Source: an uncultured Eubacteriales bacterium (GTDB taxonomy: Bacteria; Bacillota; Clostridia; Christensenellales; Christensenellaceae). Taken from it: 8,975 nt of DNA. The notes under the pieces were generated by a model. It saw only the letters and a program-made list of their open reading frames with translations. It searched no databases and was not told the DNA's origin. The translations under genes were made by a program, and so were the position numbers. The stretch's first letter is position 1. Every line of letters starts with the position of its first letter. Positions 1 through 6,232 of this stretch are shown piece after piece. Where the stretch lies: the NCBI GenBank assembly GCA_905193725.1, contig CAJJPW010000078.1, positions 1 to 8,975 on the forward strand, given 5' to 3'.

Positions 1-448
1 CCTTGAAATTCCGCTCCGCTTCACGCCTCTGGTCTTTCTTTGCAATGTCATCGCGCTTATCATAGAGCTTCTTGCCCCGCGCTAGCCCTAAGGCGACTTT
101 CACCTTTCCTTTTTTCAGGTACAAACTCAGCGGAATGAGAGAATATCCCTTTTGCGTCGTATACCCTAAAAGCTTGGCGATCTCCTTTTTGTGCATGAGC
201 AGCTTGCGGGTGCGCAGAGGATCTTTATTGAAGATGTTGCCCTTTTCATAGGGGCTGATATGCATATTATACACAAATAGCTCCATATTTTTCACCTGGG
301 CATAGCAATCTTTTAGGTTTGCCTTGCCCATGCGGATGGATTTCACTTCGGTTCCCACCAGTTCAATCCCCGCTTCATAGGTCTCTTCAATAAAGTAGTC
401 GTGTCGTGCTTTTTTGTTTTGGCTGACTATCTTAATCCCATCTGCCAT
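1..448 (-). CDS. smpB: SsrA-binding protein SmpB (3' end cut by window edge)
   Basis: SmpB binds tmRNA (SsrA), brings it to stalled ribosomes and allows trans-translation, which frees the ribosome and tags the incomplete protein. 149 codons are visible from ATG at 446-448 and the frame is still open at base 1. The family is usually about 150-160 residues, so only a few C-terminal codons are missing. Family landmarks in order are [12 protein letters not shown] (11-22), [14 protein letters not shown] (32-45), ISPYEKGN (64-71), RTRKLL (79-84), [20 protein letters not shown] (108-127) and the start of the basic C-terminal helix, [14 protein letters not shown] (129-142). A GAGGAG ribosome binding site (457-462) precedes the ATG. 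It lies 64 bases downstream of rnr and has its own promoter. The tmRNA gene is often nearby in related genomes but is not in this window. The identification is secure. Confidence 0.97.
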   Translation of the reverse strand, partial: MADGIKIVSQNKKARHDYFIEETYEAGIELVGTEVKSIRMGKANLKDCYAQVKNMELFVYNMHISPYEKGNIFNKDPLRTRKLLMHKKEIAKLLGYTTQKGYSLIPLSLYLKKGKVKVALGLARGKKLYDKRDDIAKKDQRREAERNFK

Positions 449-476
449 GTTTCAATCTCCTCATCGCCGTGGATTC

Positions 477-505
477 ATTATATCATAGTTTCTTCTAATC
501 TCCAA
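477..505 (-). promoter_or_regulatory. smpB promoter (extended -10)
   Basis: On the minus strand a perfect TATAAT (477-482) is preceded by TGA, giving an extended -10. Seventeen bases upstream is TTGGAG (500-505), a partial -35. The predicted start is near base 470, giving a leader of about 22 nt that contains the smpB GAGGAG site. The element lies wholly in the gap between the rnr stop and smpB, so smpB can be made independently of rnr. This is read from sequence only, with no experimental start. Confidence 0.75.
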
Positions 506-512
506 GGCCAAC

Positions 513-2624
513 CTAGTATTCTATTTCTCCCACCAACTGAAATTCTATCCTGTGGGTATCTACATTCACATCTCTCACGCAGATGCGGACTTTATCACCC
601 AAGCTGATCTTTCGCTTGGTGCGCCGGCCTATCACGCAGTACAGTTTTTCATAGTACTCGTAGTAATCCCCCTTGAGGCCGCTTAGGGGAATCACCCCTT
701 CCACCGTGTTTTCCAACTCGGCAAACAGCACATTTTTCGTGACCCCAGAGATCACAGCGTCAAACTCTCTACCCAGCTGATGCTGCATATACTTGGCCTT
801 TTTGATGTCGTCAATCTCCCGCTCTGCCTTTTGCGCCACAATCTCACGGTCGCTGGCGTGTTTGCAGTCCTCTGGCAAGGTGTTTTCCAGCCTGCTGATC
901 TCCTTCATAGAGAGCTGCCCCATCAGGTTTTTCTTGACCAGCCGGTGCACCATCAAGTCAGGATAGCGGCGAATAGGCGAGGTAAAGTGGGTGTAGATGG
1001 GAAATGACAGCCCAAAGTGCCCTACATTGTCCATGGAGTACTTGGCCTTTTTCATGGACCGGAGCACTACTTTGCCCACGATATTTTCCTCTGGCGTCCC
1101 CTGCGCTTTATCTAAGATCTGCTGCAATGTCTTGGCATGCACTTCTCCATTTCCCTTGATCTTATATCCAAAATTGCTCAGGAAGATGCCCAGCTCCTTC
1201 ATTTTGTCCTTATCTGGCACTTCATGTACCCGATATACAAAGGGAAGCTCACTAAAGAAAAAGTCTTCCGCCACTGTTCGATTGGCCAGCAGCATGAATT
1301 CCTCTATCAATTTTTCTCCATCGCCGCGCACATTGGGTCGGATGCTAATGGGCATTCCCTTTTCGTTGAGTTTGATTTTCGCCTCGTCGATGTCAAAGTC
1401 AATGCTGCCATGGCTTTTACGCCGCTCACGCAGCAATTTTGCCAATGCCGCCATGATACGCAGGGATTCCCAAATATCCTGGTACTCGCCGATGACCTTT
1501 CCATCCCCTGCTAGAATCTTATTCACATTGGCGTACGTCATCCGGTGGCAGGATCGAATGGCGGTTTTGGCGATTCTATGGGACACCACCTTGCCTTTTT
1601 TATCGATCTCCATAAAGCAGGATAGTGTGAGTCGCGTCACCTTCTCATGCAGCGAGCAAATCCCGTTGGACAGCTCTTTGGGCAGCATGGGAACCACATA
1701 GTCAATCAGATAGACGCTGGTGCCCCGTTTATACGCCTCTCTATCCAGGGAACCGCCCGGCTTCACATAGTGGCTCACATCTGCAATGTGCACGCCCAGT
1801 ATATAGTTCCCCTTTTTATTATATTCGATGGAGACCGCGTCATCCAAATCCTTGGCATCCTCTCCATCGATGGTAAATACCTTTTTATCAAAGAGGAGTT
1901 CTCTTCCCTCCAGTTCCTCCTGGCCTGGTTCCCTGCTCAGTTTTTTTGCCGCAATGAGCACGGCGTTTGGAAATTCATAAGGTAGATCAAAAGCTTTGAC
2001 AACGCTTAAGAAGTCCACACCTTTGTCTTCCTTATACCCCAGTATTTCTATGACCTTTCCCTCCGGGGCCCTCTTCCCTCGCGCTCTTTTGGTGATCTCC
2101 ACCACTACCTTTTGGCCGTTCTTTGCGCCCTTGTTATCCACTTTTGAGATGAAGATGTCGGGGATACCCTTATCGTCGCATATGACAAAAGCGCTGCCTT
2201 TTTGCAGGGTAAATAGGCCCACCACTTGCACGGCCTTATCATCTAGGATTTTTTCCACGACCCCTTCCGGATTGTTTCCATGAAAGGTTTTCTTTTTGCG
2301 CACTACCACTTTTTGACCGTTGAGGGCACCACCTAGATCCTTTTTGGCGATAAACAGATCTCCGATCTCACCCGTCCTTAAAAAACCAAAACCGGCCTGT
2401 TTCACCTCAATATTGCCCACATAGTATCCCATATGCGCCGGCAGCGTGATTTTTCCTTTTCTATTGATGCAGAGCGCAAACTCCTCTTCCAAAGCATGTA
2501 ATGCCATGGAAATCTGCCGGGGATCTTGATCTGGCAGGCTTTCTAAAAGCTCTTCTGGCCTCACATACTCTGTTTGTTCTACCAATTCTAAAATTCTCTG
2601 TTTTATCTCTTTCAATGGTTCCAT
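513..2624 (-). CDS. rnr: Ribonuclease R (RNase II/RNB family 3'-5' exoribonuclease)
   Basis: RNase R is a processive, metal-dependent 3'-5' exoribonuclease that degrades structured RNA and takes part in tmRNA-linked mRNA decay. The 703-residue protein has an N-terminal winged-helix-like region (about 1-65), two cold-shock/OB domains (about 66-215), the RNB catalytic domain (about 240-565) and a C-terminal S1 domain (about 618-698). The catalytic motif IDGEDAKDLDDA has Asp253, Asp259, Asp261 and Asp262, spaced like the four metal-binding aspartates of RNase II/R. The conserved HFTSPIRRYPDLMVHR is at 546-561. It lacks the long lysine-rich tail of some proteobacterial homologues. The ATG is the only sensible start, because an in-frame stop lies about 35 bases upstream, but the ribosome binding site is weak (AAGGC at 2637-2641, 12 bases away). 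The order secG-rnr-smpB is classical for Gram-positives. No clear promoter was found, so transcription may come from read-through of secG. Confidence 0.97.
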   Translation of the reverse strand: MEPLKEIKQRILELVEQTEYVRPEELLESLPDQDPRQISMALHALEEEFALCINRKGKITLPAHMGYYVGNIEVKQAGFGFLRTGEIGDLFIAKKDLGGALNGQKVVVRKKKTFHGNNPEGVVEKILDDKAVQVVGLFTLQKGSAFVICDDKGIPDIFISKVDNKGAKNGQKVVVEITKRARGKRAPEGKVIEILGYKEDKGVDFLSVVKAFDLPYEFPNAVLIAAKKLSREPGQEELEGRELLFDKKVFTIDGEDAKDLDDAVSIEYNKKGNYILGVHIADVSHYVKPGGSLDREAYKRGTSVYLIDYVVPMLPKELSNGICSLHEKVTRLTLSCFMEIDKKGKVVSHRIAKTAIRSCHRMTYANVNKILAGDGKVIGEYQDIWESLRIMAALAKLLRERRKSHGSIDFDIDEAKIKLNEKGMPISIRPNVRGDGEKLIEEFMLLANRTVAEDFFFSELPFVYRVHEVPDKDKMKELGIFLSNFGYKIKGNGEVHAKTLQQILDKAQGTPEENIVGKVVLRSMKKAKYSMDNVGHFGLSFPIYTHFTSPIRRYPDLMVHRLVKKNLMGQLSMKEISRLENTLPEDCKHASDREIVAQKAEREIDDIKKAKYMQHQLGREFDAVISGVTKNVLFAELENTVEGVIPLSGLKGDYYEYYEKLYCVIGRRTKRKISLGDKVRICVRDVNVDTHRIEFQLVGEIEY

Positions 2625-2679
2625 ATAATTAGTATTGCCTTGATCTTTCCTCTCTTTTCACTTTCTTTCTGGACATATG

Positions 2680-2704
2680 AAAAAAGCGCCCTAACAAGGC
2701 GCTT
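2680..2704 (-). terminator. Intrinsic terminator after secG, before rnr
   Basis: The perfect 7-bp stem AAGCGCC / GGCGCTT (2684-2690 with 2698-2704) has a 7-nt loop. On the minus strand it is followed at once by six T (2680-2685, partly shared with the stem). It lies 11 bases past the secG stop. On the plus strand the same hairpin is followed by CG and seven T (2707-2713), so it could work in both directions. It separates secG from rnr and must be leaky, or be bypassed by an unseen promoter, for rnr to be expressed. Confidence 0.9.
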
Positions 2705-2715
2705 CGTTTTTTTCC

Positions 2716-2964
2716 CTATGCAGCAAACTTTTGAATCAACACAAGGGCAATTGCCAATATCACAAAGGTCACAGATACGATCTTTGTGAGTTTGGATAAT
2801 TTGGCATCCCAGCCTCTTGCTTTTTGTTTGCCAACAAACATCTCTGCGCCACCGCCTATACTTCCTAGGCCTACTTTTTTACCCGACTGCAATAACACTA
2901 CTACAATCAAAAATACAGAAAATATACATAATACAACCATTATAATCGTCGATAAGACGTCCAT
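2716..2964 (-). CDS. secG: Preprotein translocase subunit SecG
   Basis: SecG is the small membrane subunit of the SecYEG channel and assists SecA-driven protein export. The 82-residue product has two predicted membrane helices (about 4-26 and 60-79). Between them is the conserved cytoplasmic loop with LQSGKKVGLGSIGGGAEMF (25-43), including the family's glycine-rich GSIGGGAE. An in-frame ATG six codons upstream exists, but the GGGAGGA site (2972-2978) sits correctly only for the ATG at 2962-2964. The protein then begins MDVLSTII, as SecG proteins usually do, directly before the first helix. It has its own promoter and its own terminator, so it may be transcribed mainly as a single-gene unit in front of rnr. 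Length and motifs fit the family. Confidence 0.95.
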   Translation of the reverse strand: MDVLSTIIMVVLCIFSVFLIVVVLLQSGKKVGLGSIGGGAEMFVGKQKARGWDAKLSKLTKIVSVTFVILAIALVLIQKFAA

Positions 2965-2971
2965 TTCGGAT

Positions 2972-2978
2972 TCCTCCC
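2972..2978 (-). promoter_or_regulatory. secG ribosome binding site (decides the start)
   Basis: GGGAGGA on the minus strand ends 7 bases before the ATG at 2962-2964. It lies downstream of the alternative in-frame ATG at 2980-2982 and so excludes that longer start. Confidence 0.85.
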
Positions 2979-2990
2979 ACAACTTTTTCT

Positions 2991-3004
2991 GTGGACTTTT
3001 CCAC
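2991..3004 (-). other. Small hairpin at the predicted 5' end of the secG mRNA
   Basis: On the minus strand GTGGA-AAAG-TCCAC forms a 5-bp stem with a 4-nt loop. The start predicted from the extended -10 at 3009-3014 falls at about 3002, so the stem would sit at or just inside the 5' end of the secG transcript. Such 5' stems can protect mRNAs, but this one is short and could be chance. Confidence 0.35.
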
Positions 3005-3008
3005 TGCT

Positions 3009-3017
3009 ATTATATCA
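3009..3017 (-). promoter_or_regulatory. secG promoter, extended -10
   Basis: TGATATAAT on the minus strand is a perfect TATAAT (3009-3014) with the TGn extension (3015-3017). No good -35 lies at 16-18 bases; the nearest, TTGCAG (3036-3041), is 21 bases away. Extended -10 elements can work without a good -35. The predicted start is near 3002, giving a leader of about 38 nt. Confidence 0.65.
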
Positions 3018-3082
3018 TCAGATCAGTTACCATCCCTGCAACTAACCTCATTTGGTTCTCCCATTGTGTTCACAGTATTCTT

Positions 3083-3111
3083 ATTTTATCACGGCATTAG
3101 GCAAATTGCAA
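3083..3111 (-). promoter_or_regulatory. Possible second, upstream secG promoter
   Basis: TTGCAA (3106-3111), 17 bases, then TAAAAT (3083-3088) on the minus strand, in the gap between the dus stop and secG. The match and spacing are good for a housekeeping promoter, with a start near 3076 and a leader of about 110 nt. It lacks the TGn extension seen in the closer element. In AT-rich spacers such matches can be chance. Confidence 0.4.
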
Positions 3112-3153
3112 GAGATTTTTACGCCATCTTATGCCGAAGAAAATATAGCATAT

Positions 3154-4119
3154 CTACAGTTCTTGCAGCATTTGCCGTACGAGCTCTTCCAACTGGCGAT
3201 AGGTTTTCACCTGCATAAACTGTCCCCTGTATTTTGCACCGTGTTTGATTCCTTTGGTATACCAAGCTGCGTGTTTTCTGATCTCCCGCATAGCTAATGG
3301 TTCCTGTTTATCTTGGATAGCCAATTTGGCCTGTAAAAGCAGCAAGTCCATTTTTTGCGCAGCTGTGTGTTTGGTTCTCACTGCTCCATATGTCAGGTAT
3401 TCCTTGATTTCCCGAAAGATAAAGGGGTTGCCCAGAGCGCCTCTGGCCACCATAACGCCATCACACCCTGTTTGATCTAACATGCGCTTAGCCGATGGCG
3501 CGTCAAAGACGTCCCCATTGCCCACCACCGGAATTTTTACCGCCTGTTTTATCTGAGCGATAATATCCCAATCCGCCTTGCCTTGGTACATCTGTTGTCT
3601 TGTCCTTCCGTGGACTGTAATCCAGTCTGCGCCGCTCTGTTCCATGGCCTTTGCAAATTCTACCCCATTCACATGCTCCTCATCAAAACCCTTGCGAAAC
3701 TTCACTGTTACCGGGATGGGCACCGCTTTTTTGGTCTCATAGACGATCTCCCCAGCCAGTGGGATGTTTTTCATCAGGGCGCTTCCCTCATGGTTGTTGA
3801 CCACCTTGGGTACTGGGCACCCCATGTTGATATCGATGAGCACTACTTTTTCCCCCATGGCGTCCCATATCTTCCTGGCCATTTGTGCGACAATTTTACT
3901 CTCACTGCCAAACAATTGGACGGCTATGCGTTTTTCCTGCCTGCCCACTGTCAGTAAATCCCATGTCTTTCTATTTCCATAGAGCAGGCCTTTGGCGCTA
4001 ATCATCTCCGAATAAGTAAGGTCTGCCCCACACCATTTGCAGATCTCTCGAAATGCCAAATCCGTAACCCCCGCTAAGGGCGCTAAAAAAATGGGCGGCT
4101 GGTCTTTCTCAAAATACAT
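3154..4119 (-). CDS. dusB: tRNA-dihydrouridine synthase, DusB-like
   Basis: This flavoenzyme uses FMN and NAD(P)H to reduce specific uridines in tRNA to dihydrouridine. The 321-residue protein has the TIM-barrel start FLAPLAGVTD (11-20), and NMGCPVPKV (98-106) with the catalytic Cys101. It also has VKFRKGF (139-145) with the FMN-contacting Lys140, VHGRTR (169-174) with His170, GNGDV (200-204) and the phosphate-binding ARGALGNPFIF (225-235). A helical C-terminal tRNA-binding domain (about 250-321) includes REIRKHAAWYTKG. All key residues are present and the length is normal. The ATG at 4117-4119 has a strong AGGAGGAG site (4129-4136) 9 bases away. A perfect hairpin lies just upstream of that site. 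No convincing promoter is seen between it and the upstream gene, so the two may be co-transcribed. The family is certain; the DusB subfamily and exact uridine target are less so. Confidence 0.95.
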   Translation of the reverse strand: MYFEKDQPPIFLAPLAGVTDLAFREICKWCGADLTYSEMISAKGLLYGNRKTWDLLTVGRQEKRIAVQLFGSESKIVAQMARKIWDAMGEKVVLIDINMGCPVPKVVNNHEGSALMKNIPLAGEIVYETKKAVPIPVTVKFRKGFDEEHVNGVEFAKAMEQSGADWITVHGRTRQQMYQGKADWDIIAQIKQAVKIPVVGNGDVFDAPSAKRMLDQTGCDGVMVARGALGNPFIFREIKEYLTYGAVRTKHTAAQKMDLLLLQAKLAIQDKQEPLAMREIRKHAAWYTKGIKHGAKYRGQFMQVKTYRQLEELVRQMLQEL

Positions 4120-4144
4120 TCCCCCGCACTCCTCCTAAACAGTA

Positions 4145-4171
4145 AATACAGCAGCGTTTTGCTGCTGTATT
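4145..4171 (-). terminator. 11-bp perfect hairpin between 4202 gene and dusB (weak terminator or leader element)
   Basis: AATACAGCAGC pairs perfectly with GCTGCTGTATT around a 5-nt loop. On the minus strand it is followed by TACTGTTT, not an uninterrupted T run, and its 3' arm ends 8 bases before the dusB AGGAGGAG site. On the plus strand it is followed by CGTCCTTTTATC. It may be a weak or attenuating terminator after the upstream gene, or a stem that affects dusB mRNA stability or translation. The hairpin itself is certain; its role is not. Confidence 0.55.
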
Positions 4172-4201
4172 CGTCCTTTTATCTACAGTGTCTTTTCTCA
4201 G

Positions 4202-4882
4202 TTATTGAACAGTGGGGCTATCTTCCTCTAGATGAGCAGGCAAGACCTCATCCGCTTCTGTGCGTTCCTCTTGTGGTTCGCTTGTCACTGGGCTCTCAGA
4301 TGGTGAGGCAACTGCACTGGGCTCTTCGCTGGCCTCTTCCTCCAACACAATATCTTTTGTCTTTTCTATTTGATCGATTTTCCACTGTCCATCTTCTTTG
4401 ACCATGACTATGTCATATTCCCCATTTTCCCAGGCGGGAACGGATTCAGTACTCTCCGCATCCTTGGGTTCTCCTACAATATCCTCCACAATCTCTGTCA
4501 CATGGAATGTGACTTTGGTATCCCAAGGATATACGATGCGGAATTGGGAAGAGACCTTTTGATTAAAATCTGTAATATCAAATGCCGCGTATTTCTCAGT
4601 CATCTCAACACTGTTTTCATTGAGAAATTTGCTGGTAAACAGTCTAGAAAATACCGCTTCATTGTCGCTATCTTCCGGAGAAAACATATAGCTAGCCCGT
4701 TTGCCTAGGCCATCTTGTAAAATGACAGAGGCATTCATTGTAGACATTGCCGTAAAAAATGCCAATAAAATCAGGCCCGCACAAATTGCCACAATGAGCA
4801 GTCTGGATAAAATGTAGATGAAAAATCTTAGTATTTTATTGCTTCTATCTTTCTTTTGTACACTCTCCAATATGGTTTCCAT
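4202..4882 (-). CDS. Membrane-anchored protein of unknown function with acidic Ser/Pro/Glu tail
   Basis: I do not recognise a named family. The 226-residue protein has a short basic N-terminus, one strong membrane segment (about 19-45, no lipobox) and a domain predicted outside the membrane (about 50-178). The latter contains FRIVYPWDTKVTFHVTE (114-130) and ends in a strand-like EYDIVMVKEDGQWKIDQIEK (155-174), a pattern seen in NTF2-like or DUF4878-type domains. The last 48 residues (179-226) are rich in Glu, Ser, Pro and Ala and look disordered. The ribosome binding site is weak: there is no AGGAG before the ATG at 4880-4882. A TTG at codon 5, preceded by GGATGG, is an alternative start. A good promoter lies 50 bases upstream, and dusB follows after a hairpin. 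A cell-envelope role is plausible, but the exact function is unknown. Confidence 0.8.
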   Translation of the reverse strand: METILESVQKKDRSNKILRFFIYILSRLLIVAICAGLILLAFFTAMSTMNASVILQDGLGKRASYMFSPEDSDNEAVFSRLFTSKFLNENSVEMTEKYAAFDITDFNQKVSSQFRIVYPWDTKVTFHVTEIVEDIVGEPKDAESTESVPAWENGEYDIVMVKEDGQWKIDQIEKTKDIVLEEEASEEPSAVASPSESPVTSEPQEERTEADEVLPAHLEEDSPTVQ

Positions 4883-4931
4883 CCATTTTATTGATTCTTG
4901 CCACTGCTTTTTTCTTGTTTACAGTGACTCC

Positions 4932-4960
4932 ATCATATCATAGTTTGTTTTCTTTGTAAA
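4932..4960 (-). promoter_or_regulatory. Promoter of the 4202-4882 gene
   Basis: TTTACA (4955-4960), exactly 17 bases, then TATGAT (4932-4937), preceded by TGA as an extended -10. The predicted start is near 4925, with a leader of about 42 nt. It lies in the 99-base gap between the stop of the upstream membrane-protein gene and this gene, and it starts a transcript that may also carry dusB. Its core closely matches the smpB promoter core. Confidence 0.75.
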
Positions 4961-4981
4961 ATTGCCCGATATTTCCCTTTG

Positions 4982-5512
4982 TTACCTTTTGATGAGCGCT
5001 GGCCGAATCGTGACCGCATAAAAAACGGTAATTTTCGAATATACAAAATCATAAATCACAAATGCCACTTCTGCAGCGATAATGAGCACCCACAGGGGGA
5101 TGGTAAATATCTGGGGCATCATAAAGACATAGGCGATTAAGACATAGATGAGCGCCGCCCCAATATTGAAGTAAAGCAGTTTTGCAAAATACGCTAGCAC
5201 CTTGTCTTTGATTTTTTCCAAATAGTATTTTCCAATACCGTAGTGTCCAAATAGGGCCACATAGGGAATGAGATAGAGTTTATTTGGAATAATGAGTAAG
5301 GATACCAATGCCGAGGCTATAAATACTAAAAAGGCACTTCCTGGCTTTCCCTCTATGAGGATGCCACCTACGAACACCGAGCTGACAAAAAACATCGAAA
5401 TTTTCGCCGTTGGCAAAATGGTGGATAGATATAGAAAAAGTACTGTCAGCGCGATAAACATCGCACAGAGGCTGATGATTTGCGCCCTTCCTTTTCGTTG
5501 TACAGTATACAT
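4982..5512 (-). CDS. Small polytopic membrane protein, ECF S-component-like
   Basis: A very hydrophobic 176-residue protein with five or six predicted membrane helices (about 11-31, 38-53, 58-76, 78-95, 107-130 and 135-156). It has a basic N-terminus, a conserved-looking IPYVALFGHYGIGKYYLEK (82-100) and a basic C-terminal end. The size, helix number and short glycine-containing loops recall substrate-binding S components of ECF transporters, but no ECF ATPase or T component is near and I cannot name a substrate. I chose the ATG at 5510-5512 because GGAGGG (5517-5522) lies directly before it; an ATG eight codons upstream has no ribosome binding site. It follows the J-domain gene by 39 bases and is probably the last gene of the DUF5685 operon. 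No hairpin terminator is visible after it. Its being a membrane protein is sure; its family is inference. Confidence 0.8.
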   Translation of the reverse strand: MYTVQRKGRAQIISLCAMFIALTVLFLYLSTILPTAKISMFFVSSVFVGGILIEGKPGSAFLVFIASALVSLLIIPNKLYLIPYVALFGHYGIGKYYLEKIKDKVLAYFAKLLYFNIGAALIYVLIAYVFMMPQIFTIPLWVLIIAAEVAFVIYDFVYSKITVFYAVTIRPALIKR

Positions 5513-5516
5513 ACTT

Positions 5517-5522
5517 CCCTCC
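5517..5522 (-). promoter_or_regulatory. Ribosome binding site of the membrane-protein gene (decides the start)
   Basis: GGAGGG on the minus strand lies 4 bases before the ATG at 5510-5512 and downstream of the alternative in-frame ATG at 5534-5536, so it supports the shorter protein. Confidence 0.75.
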
Positions 5523-5551
5523 ACAATCTGATACATTTAAGCGTCTAGGCG

Positions 5552-6181
5552 CTAACAACAGCTGCACAGGTCTCCACCCATGCATTCACAGCAGGTATCG
5601 GCACAGCATAATCCAGCGCACATATCGCATCCCGAGCATCCGCCAGCTGCTGCATTTCGGTTACCCCCGCCGTAGAAATCCGTATACCCTTGTCGGGCGC
5701 TGTTCATAGCCTGAAAGGCGTTTGCATATTCGCTGTTATTTGGCTCCATTCTATGGGCTGTAGCAAAATACTGTTTTGCCCCATCGTAAAAGCCCCGTCT
5801 GAGCATAATCGTTCCCTTGAGAAAGTACCATTCCGCGTTGTGGCTTCCAATCCGATCCAGCATAGCATCAGCCGTTGCCAAATCCCCCATCTGGATCTTT
5901 TGGCGGATCTCATTAAAGCTGGCTGAACCACCTGTCGAACCCTGGTTTTGGCTAGAAGAACTATAGCCCCCCTGATAGGAGGAGTTATTCGACTGAGCAC
6001 CGCCCCCTGTCAACATATTATATGCTTCGTTTACCTCTTTTAGTTTTTCTGCCGCCAAATCTCCCAGAGGGTTATTCACATATTTATCTGGATGATATTT
6101 TTTCACCAGTTCACGGTAAGCCTTTTTTATCTCCTCTTGGGACGCTCCCGGACTTACTCCCAATACCTTATATGGATCCAT
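5552..6181 (-). CDS. J-domain protein with TPR-like region and cysteine-rich tail
   Basis: J domains activate the ATPase of DnaK (Hsp70) and bring it to clients. This 209-residue protein begins with a J domain (1-58: [14 protein letters not shown], then the essential HPD at 30-32, and NEAYNML at 51-57). A Gly/Ser/Asn/Gln linker follows (59-88). Next is a helical region (89-163) with a good TPR-like repeat, [15 protein letters not shown] plus the following helix (116-149). The C-terminal tail has 11 cysteines in its last 28 residues (182-209), ending CSCC. It lacks the DnaJ zinc finger spacing and the substrate-binding domains, so it is not classical DnaJ. AAGGAG (6194-6199) lies 12 bases before the ATG, a long spacing, but the J domain begins exactly here. 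It lies 51 bases after the DUF5685 gene and 39 before the membrane-protein gene. The client is unknown; metal binding by the tail is inference. Confidence 0.93.
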   Translation of the reverse strand: MDPYKVLGVSPGASQEEIKKAYRELVKKYHPDKYVNNPLGDLAAEKLKEVNEAYNMLTGGGAQSNNSSYQGGYSSSSQNQGSTGGSASFNEIRQKIQMGDLATADAMLDRIGSHNAEWYFLKGTIMLRRGFYDGAKQYFATAHRMEPNNSEYANAFQAMNSARQGYTDFYGGGNRNAAAGGCSGCDMCAGLCCADTCCECMGGDLCSCC

Positions 6182-6232
6182 TAATCCGTAATACTCCTTC
6201 CAAATTTGATACTTTTTTATTGTGTCTCTACT

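Noticed and set aside
997..1701. A long open frame on the plus strand opposite rnr (and several shorter ones)
   Set aside because: It lies wholly inside the well-supported rnr gene, has no ribosome binding site of note, and its composition is that of an antisense shadow.
2965..2982. Longer SecG start (MWEESE extension)
   Set aside because: These codons contain the ribosome binding site for the ATG at 2962-2964.
4890..4927. CACTG/CAGTG inverted repeat at the 5' end of the 4202-4882 transcript
   Set aside because: It is only a 5-bp stem with a 15-nt A-rich loop, easily chance.
5552..6181. Annotation as DnaJ
   Set aside because: Only the J domain is shared. The CxxCxGxG zinc fingers and the client-binding domains are missing, and the cysteine tail has a different spacing.
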